30,238 nucleotides of DNA from contig CAAGLJ010000168.1 in assembly GCA_900770785.1 (NCBI GenBank), positions 1 through 30,238 of the forward strand, written 5' to 3'. The notes below the pieces were generated by a model. That model did not search any database. It was not told the origin of the DNA and saw only the letters and a program-made list of their open reading frames with translations. Source of the stretch: Lachnospiraceae bacterium. GTDB taxonomy: Bacteria; Bacillota; Clostridia; Lachnospirales; Lachnospiraceae. Shown here piece after piece: positions 26,303 through 30,238 of this stretch. Made by a program: the position numbers and the translations under genes. How positions within the stretch are numbered: position 1 is the stretch's first letter; each line of letters begins with the position of its first letter.

Positions 26303-27943
26303 ATGGATAGGGTCTGGGATAAAAGGTTGAATAACATAAGAAGCGAACTGCACTTTATATGGCTGGTTTATCTGTTTGCTATGACGGGACTGCTGCCTCT
26401 CTATCTGGATTTAAGGACAGGATATGAGAAAATTGATTTGGATAAGTTCAATTTTTTTTGGACAATCAGCACCCGGGCTCTGGGTACTTTTACCCTCTCC
26501 CTGATTTTTTATGCTTTAGTCCAATCAGGAAAATGGTATAAAAATGAGCATGCTATTCTTCCCCATCGAATTTTGACTTTAAACAGCTTAAAAAAAGAGC
26601 TGTCTGTTACCGATTTGTTCGCCCTTCTCTATGCTGCCAGTCTGATTTTCTCTTACTGCTTTTCCCGCTATCAGGAAGAAACTCTGATAGGTGCAGAAGG
26701 CTGGTATATGGGCCTTTTACCTCAGTTAATATTAATCCTGGCCTATTTTACTACCTCCCGGTTACTGACGATAAGGGAAGTAAAATGGGTAGGGTATATG
26801 ATTATGACAGCCTCCTCACTGGTTTTTCTCCTGGCCATTTTAAATCGTTACGGCATGAATCCTTTAAAGCTCAGCAAAACCGATCCGGGTTTTCTGTCTA
26901 CCATCGGGAATATTAACTGGCTGTGCGGATACTGGTCGGCAGTGTTTCCTCTTGGCTGTGGACTGTTCTGGCTGGGCCAAAATAGGGTTTCTAAAAATCT
27001 TGTGTGCCGTTTTTTGCATCGCTTTTTTTTGGTTCTTGTTCTGGTTATTGGCCTGGCAGTCGCTATTCTTCAGGGAAGTGAAAGCGGTATTCTGACTCTG
27101 GTCTCCTTAATCCTGCTTATGGGATGGGTGGCAGGAGGCCAGCGGACACAGCTTATTGGCTTTTTGGAAATGCTGCTTCTTTTTTTCGGAGTTTTAACTT
27201 TTTTACGAATTATACATATATTTCTCCCGGATAAAAATACTCTTCCTACTCCCCTCTATAGCTTCCTGATGGAAACTCCTCTTCTATGGGTAATGCTGAG
27301 CCTTACTTTACTCTGTTATTTTTTACTGCAATCTCAAAAGTATGGAGATTGCTGTTTTGGTGTGGTCAAAGGGGTCTGGAAAGTGGGAACCATCTTTTTT
27401 ATTGCTGCACTTGTGGTCTATGTCATCATGGTAGCTGCCAACACAATGCATCCGGGCTGCCTGGGTATTCTCTCTAATCATCCGGCCTTTCTTTTTGACG
27501 AAAACTGGGGCAATGCCCGCGGCGGAACCTTACGGGCAGGTATCTCTACCTGGAGTTCTCAGGATTTGCTGCACCGGTTCGTAGGTGTAGGACCAGATGG
27601 TATGGCAGCTTATATTTATGGAGGAGAAAATTTTTCTCTTTTAAAAACCGTTGTCAACCAATTCGGACAGTATACTTTAACCAATGCCCATAACGAATGG
27701 ATTACTCTTTTGGCTAATTCAGGTCTAATCGGGATTTTCAGCTTTGGCGGTATGATTATCAGCTCAATAGCCCGTTATTTTAAAAGTAATAAAGTCTGGT
27801 GTATGGTCTGCGGCTTCTGCCTTTTTTCCTACACCATAAATAATATGTTCAGTTTTCAGCAGATCATGAACATAACCCAGATGTTCATTCTCCTGGGTAT
27901 GGGAGAGGCTGTGATGAGAAGAAAAGGAGGCGAAGCGCAATAG
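26303..27943 (+). CDS. O-antigen ligase / Wzy-like polytopic membrane protein
   Basis: The 546-residue product has about 11-12 hydrophobic helices and, between the last groups, a large outer loop with FVGVGPDGMAAY and TNAHNEWITLLANSGLIG. The conserved His (about residue 463) in the NAHNEW segment is typical of the Wzy_C family, which joins or polymerises lipid-linked glycans. ATG is preceded by ACAGGAGG. It is divergent from galK and alone on its strand, so the substrate is unknown; a cell-wall or capsule polysaccharide is likely for a Gram-positive. Confidence 0.85.
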   Translation: MDRVWDKRLNNIRSELHFIWLVYLFAMTGLLPLYLDLRTGYEKIDLDKFNFFWTISTRALGTFTLSLIFYALVQSGKWYKNEHAILPHRILTLNSLKKELSVTDLFALLYAASLIFSYCFSRYQEETLIGAEGWYMGLLPQLILILAYFTTSRLLTIREVKWVGYMIMTASSLVFLLAILNRYGMNPLKLSKTDPGFLSTIGNINWLCGYWSAVFPLGCGLFWLGQNRVSKNLVCRFLHRFFLVLVLVIGLAVAILQGSESGILTLVSLILLMGWVAGGQRTQLIGFLEMLLLFFGVLTFLRIIHIFLPDKNTLPTPLYSFLMETPLLWVMLSLTLLCYFLLQSQKYGDCCFGVVKGVWKVGTIFFIAALVVYVIMVAANTMHPGCLGILSNHPAFLFDENWGNARGGTLRAGISTWSSQDLLHRFVGVGPDGMAAYIYGGENFSLLKTVVNQFGQYTLTNAHNEWITLLANSGLIGIFSFGGMIISSIARYFKSNKVWCMVCGFCLFSYTINNMFSFQQIMNITQMFILLGMGEAVMRRKGGEAQ

Positions 27944-28044
27944 AATATGGTTCCTGGGATATTTCCGTATTCTCTGCACAGGAACCTGCTCCACATCCAA
28001 CCCCTATTCCTAAAGCTTCTTTTTGTACCATAATCCATTTTTCT

Positions 28045-29091
28045 CTACTCAAATAGCTTCATCAATTCATAAACTCTGTCTTTGGTCAGCTCTGCCGCCA
28101 TCTGGTTCATAACCATCGGCTGCATACTTCCACCCTCAAATTCAGCACCTGCCTCAGCTACTGCCGTTTCCTTCATCGCAATCCATTCAAGCTGTTTGGC
28201 CGTAAGTGCATTCATCTCCTTTTCATCTACTGTCTGTTTCAAAATATCCCATACTCTATTTAATGCATAATCCCATAGCTCGTACAGCTGCCCGGACTTT
28301 TCGTTATATTCCATCTGTGTCAACGGATCATTCTTAATGGAATTTTCCAAAGGGGCAGCCCACACCTCGGTAGAAGTGATCAGCTCTTTTAAATCTTCTA
28401 CAATATTATAGCTGGAAAAGCCACTCTGGGAGCCCTCATCATACAGGGCATAAAAAGGCAGCTCTGTATCTACTGCTTCAGAAAGATCATAATAGCCCAC
28501 CCAGCTTCTAAATTCTTCAGGAAGTTCTGCAAGCGGTGCCCCTGGTAAATAAATCAAAACATTTTTTGCCTCTGTCAAACCGTAAACTTCACTATAGCAA
28601 TACAGTACGCCATCCTTAATTTCTTCCTTACCGACTTCTTCGGCATAGTTCAATTCACTGATTTGCATAGAGTAAGTATATTCATTCACCTTTATTGGAT
28701 ATGTAAATTGTCCACTGAAATTACACTGATACATGGTTCCATTGGGATAACCCTCACCTGTGATACCAAGCTCTCCATCGAAAAATTCTCCCGAAAAGCT
28801 CCCATCTTCCTCTATGGTCATCAGGGTAGCCCAGCCGCCCGCTCCGCTGGAAAAGCAAAACTGAAGATTCTCAAACTCCGCAAAAACTACCGTCTCCTCC
28901 TGATCAACAAAGGTTTTATCATCACTTTGTATGTATTCCTGAGATGTGGTATTTTCTTGAAGGATTTCGGTTTCCATATCTACTGCATTATTATTTTTAT
29001 CTGATTTTTCATTTCCGCAACCGCATATAGATAATATTATGGTTCCTGCCAAAATGAACGCTGTAATATTCCTTTTCATCTTCTTCATCAT
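28045..29091 (-). CDS. Lipoprotein with a C-terminal LprI-like (DUF1311) domain
   Basis: The 348-residue product starts with a basic stretch and hydrophobic signal ending in ILSICGCG; C23 or C25 is the likely lipidated cysteine. A Ser/Thr/Asp/Glu-rich linker (26-65) leads to a beta-rich region (about 70-225). The C-terminal part, from DPLTQMEYN near 262 to the end, with an amphipathic helical pattern and QLEWI, resembles the lysozyme-inhibitor LprI/DUF1311 family. The function is not known here. Several ATGs lie close together at the start (29091, 29088, 29079), and the AGAGG just before 29091 is tight for the first one. Confidence 0.8.
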   Translation of the reverse strand: MMKKMKRNITAFILAGTIILSICGCGNEKSDKNNNAVDMETEILQENTTSQEYIQSDDKTFVDQEETVVFAEFENLQFCFSSGAGGWATLMTIEEDGSFSGEFFDGELGITGEGYPNGTMYQCNFSGQFTYPIKVNEYTYSMQISELNYAEEVGKEEIKDGVLYCYSEVYGLTEAKNVLIYLPGAPLAELPEEFRSWVGYYDLSEAVDTELPFYALYDEGSQSGFSSYNIVEDLKELITSTEVWAAPLENSIKNDPLTQMEYNEKSGQLYELWDYALNRVWDILKQTVDEKEMNALTAKQLEWIAMKETAVAEAGAEFEGGSMQPMVMNQMAAELTKDRVYELMKLFE

Positions 29092-29171
29092 CCTCTTTTT
29101 GTCATTTCAACTATAATCTGAAATTGTTCTGTTATTGAAAAATTCTCTTAAAACCTATGCCGAATACCGAA

Positions 29172-29200
29172 ATTATATCATGCAGCAATAAATCCAGCAA
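29172..29200 (-). promoter_or_regulatory. Promoter of the lipoprotein gene
   Basis: On the minus strand TTGCTG (29195-29200), spacer 17, TATAAT (29172-29177). The -10 is perfect and the -35 four of six. The leader is about 75 bases. Confidence 0.6.
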
Positions 29201-29322
29201 TAACCCCCCTCCAATTCAAAAGGTTCAAAAAAGCTATAAATATTGATCAACAGAGGAGTAAGTAATATCTTCAGCACCTTCCTTTTTCTTTGTCATATCC
29301 TAAAAGAAAAAGGAGTTTTTTC

Positions 29323-29673
29323 ATGTATAGCCAAAACGACTATCAAAAGCAGAAACACGTCCACGAATTAACCGGCAGTACAAAAATTTTCAATGAATGT
29401 GATGATTGCCATAATCACAGATTTTGTACCGTAACCGGTGAAGCCATCTACAGAAGAGATAAAGATGACCATTATCATGAGGTTAAGTTCCACACCGACT
29501 TTTCCGATAAACACTTTCATGAGTTTTACGGTAAAACCACTGGTGCCATTGAAGTGGGTAACGGAAAACATGTCCACTTTCTCAATGACTTTACCAAAGA
29601 AGAAGATGGTCACAAACACGAATTACAGGCTGCAACATTGATTGACAGCCCTATAGATTTTAAGTGCAAATAA
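29323..29673 (+). CDS. YmaF-family histidine-rich protein
   Basis: The 116-residue product is soluble, with no signal. It carries six His-x-His motifs at residues 12, 30, 50, 64, 83 and 97, spaced 14-20 apart, plus CDDC at 26-29 beside HNHRF. This is the pattern of the YmaF family in Bacilli and Clostridia, whose function is not established. The repeats suggest beta-strands displaying metal-binding histidines (inference). A TTG at 29290 is in frame, but the ATG at 29323 has AAAAAGGAG about 8 bases upstream and is chosen. A strong terminator follows. Confidence 0.88.
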   Translation: MYSQNDYQKQKHVHELTGSTKIFNECDDCHNHRFCTVTGEAIYRRDKDDHYHEVKFHTDFSDKHFHEFYGKTTGAIEVGNGKHVHFLNDFTKEEDGHKHELQAATLIDSPIDFKCK

Positions 29674-29678
29674 CTTTA

Positions 29679-29713
29679 AGATGCCCCGGAGCTTTTCCGG
29701 GGCATCTTTCTTT
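29679..29713 (+). terminator. Rho-independent terminator after ymaF-like gene
   Basis: AGATGCCCCGGA (29679-29690) pairs perfectly over 12 bases with TCCGGGGCATCT (29696-29707), followed by TTCTTTT. Confidence 0.95.
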
Positions 29714-29837
29714 TAATCTGTTTCTATAGGTAATTGAATTTCAGTGAGCCAAAATAGCTTTCGTTGCCGGAAGTATTCTGAACTGTATTCGTTCATTTCC
29801 TGTTCCCATTTTTGTGTAAAAATTTTTTAAAAAGGTC

Positions 29838-29868
29838 TTGTTTATGACACCGCGTAATGATTTATAGT
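29838..29868 (+). promoter_or_regulatory. MerR-type promoter with 19-base spacer
   Basis: TTGTTT (29838-29843) and TATAGT (29863-29868) are 19 bases apart. Over-long spacers are typical of promoters that MerR proteins twist into an active shape, so the gene that follows may activate itself. Confidence 0.5.
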
Positions 29869-29890
29869 AGGTATCAGGAGGTAAATAATT

Positions 29891-30238
29891 ATGGCAAAAT
29901 ACAGAGCAATTCCGCAAGGGTTTATGACAGTTGGCGAAGTGGCAAAGAAAATGGGAGTTACCGTCCGTACTCTACAATACTACGATAAAGAAGGACTGCT
30001 TTCCCCTTCGGCAAAAAGCGAAGGTGGACGCAGGCTTTATACTGATAAAGATTTGGTTACACTTCATCAGATTATATCTTTGAAATCACTGGGATTTTCT
30101 TTGGATGATATAAAACAACGATTGATTTCTTTGGAAACACCGGCTGATATTGCAAATGCTCTTACAGAGCAGGCAGACGATATACGCCAAAAAATAGAAC
30201 AGCTTAAGGCTTCTTTGTCAGCAATAGAACAGTTAAAA
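29891..30238 (+). CDS. MerR-family transcriptional regulator, 3' end missing
   Basis: The 116 visible codons encode an N-terminal MerR winged helix (about 10-80) with FMTVGEVAKKMGVTVRTLQYYDKEGLL and the second helix pair RLYTDKDLVTLHQI, then the start of a dimerising coiled coil (about 95 on). AGGAGG precedes the ATG. The effector domain lies beyond the right edge, so the signal cannot be told. Homologues of this form often control multidrug or stress genes placed next to them. Confidence 0.9.
   Translation, partial: MAKYRAIPQGFMTVGEVAKKMGVTVRTLQYYDKEGLLSPSAKSEGGRRLYTDKDLVTLHQIISLKSLGFSLDDIKQRLISLETPADIANALTEQADDIRQKIEQLKASLSAIEQLK

Noticed and set aside
27949..27986. Hairpin GGTTCCTG/CAGGAACC between two converging genes
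   Set aside because: The loop is over 20 bases and no T-run follows on either strand, so it is not a convincing terminator.
27911..28034. Possible small cysteine-containing peptide gene on the minus strand (GVGCGAGSCAEN)
   Set aside because: It overlaps the end of the O-antigen-ligase-like gene, has only a poor ribosome site and no known relatives that I recognise.

Overview
The window looks like chromosome of a low-to-medium GC Gram-positive anaerobe, most likely a member of the Lachnospiraceae or a related Clostridia. Supporting signs are strong AGGAGG-type ribosome sites, a class II GalT, MutS2, a YhaM-type exonuclease, an AgrB/AgrD cyclic-peptide system with a GHKL kinase and LytTR regulator, and a radical SAM protein of the DUF4080 type. 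I recognise no tRNA, rRNA, CRISPR array or intact mobile element.

Region 1-8980 is the accessory part, visibly more AT-rich than what follows, and all genes are on the minus strand. It opens with an unrecognised large soluble protein cut by the left edge (1-1833) behind a membrane-anchored von Willebrand A protein (1858-3888). Next is a complete agr-like quorum-sensing locus. In transcription order it holds a small XRE regulator (7393-7064), a LytTR response regulator broken by an 8-bp tandem duplication (7003-6222), an AgrC-like kinase (6219-4897), a 53-residue AgrD-like prepeptide (4798-4637), AgrB (4637-4068) and a strong terminator. A lone ribbon-helix-helix protein and a decayed DDE transposase close the region.

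Region 9029-26077 is housekeeping. A minus-strand group holds a degenerate HtrA-like PDZ protein, YhaM and the Fe-S methyltransferase RlmD. Divergent from it runs mutS2, followed closely by an OmpR-type response regulator and its histidine kinase, ending in a terminator shared with trmL. On the minus strand come trmL and a PurM/HypE-like protein, then a 36-residue membrane miniprotein. A plus-strand TPR-like anchored protein follows. The long minus-strand gal group is galK, galT, a B12/radical SAM protein, endonuclease III and a DnaQ-like exonuclease, tightly spaced after galT and driven by a good promoter at 26167-26195.

Region 26303-30238 holds an O-antigen-ligase-like polytopic protein, an LprI-like lipoprotein on the minus strand, a histidine-rich YmaF protein with a terminator, and a MerR regulator cut by the right edge, whose promoter has the 19-bp spacer typical of MerR targets.

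The most notable points are the 8-bp repeat that switches the agr response regulator out of frame (losing one unit restores a 257-residue protein), the small agrD gene, a near-perfect antisense promoter at the 3' end of the kinase gene, the HtrA homologue lacking its catalytic triad, and the unrecognised vWA-linked large protein.
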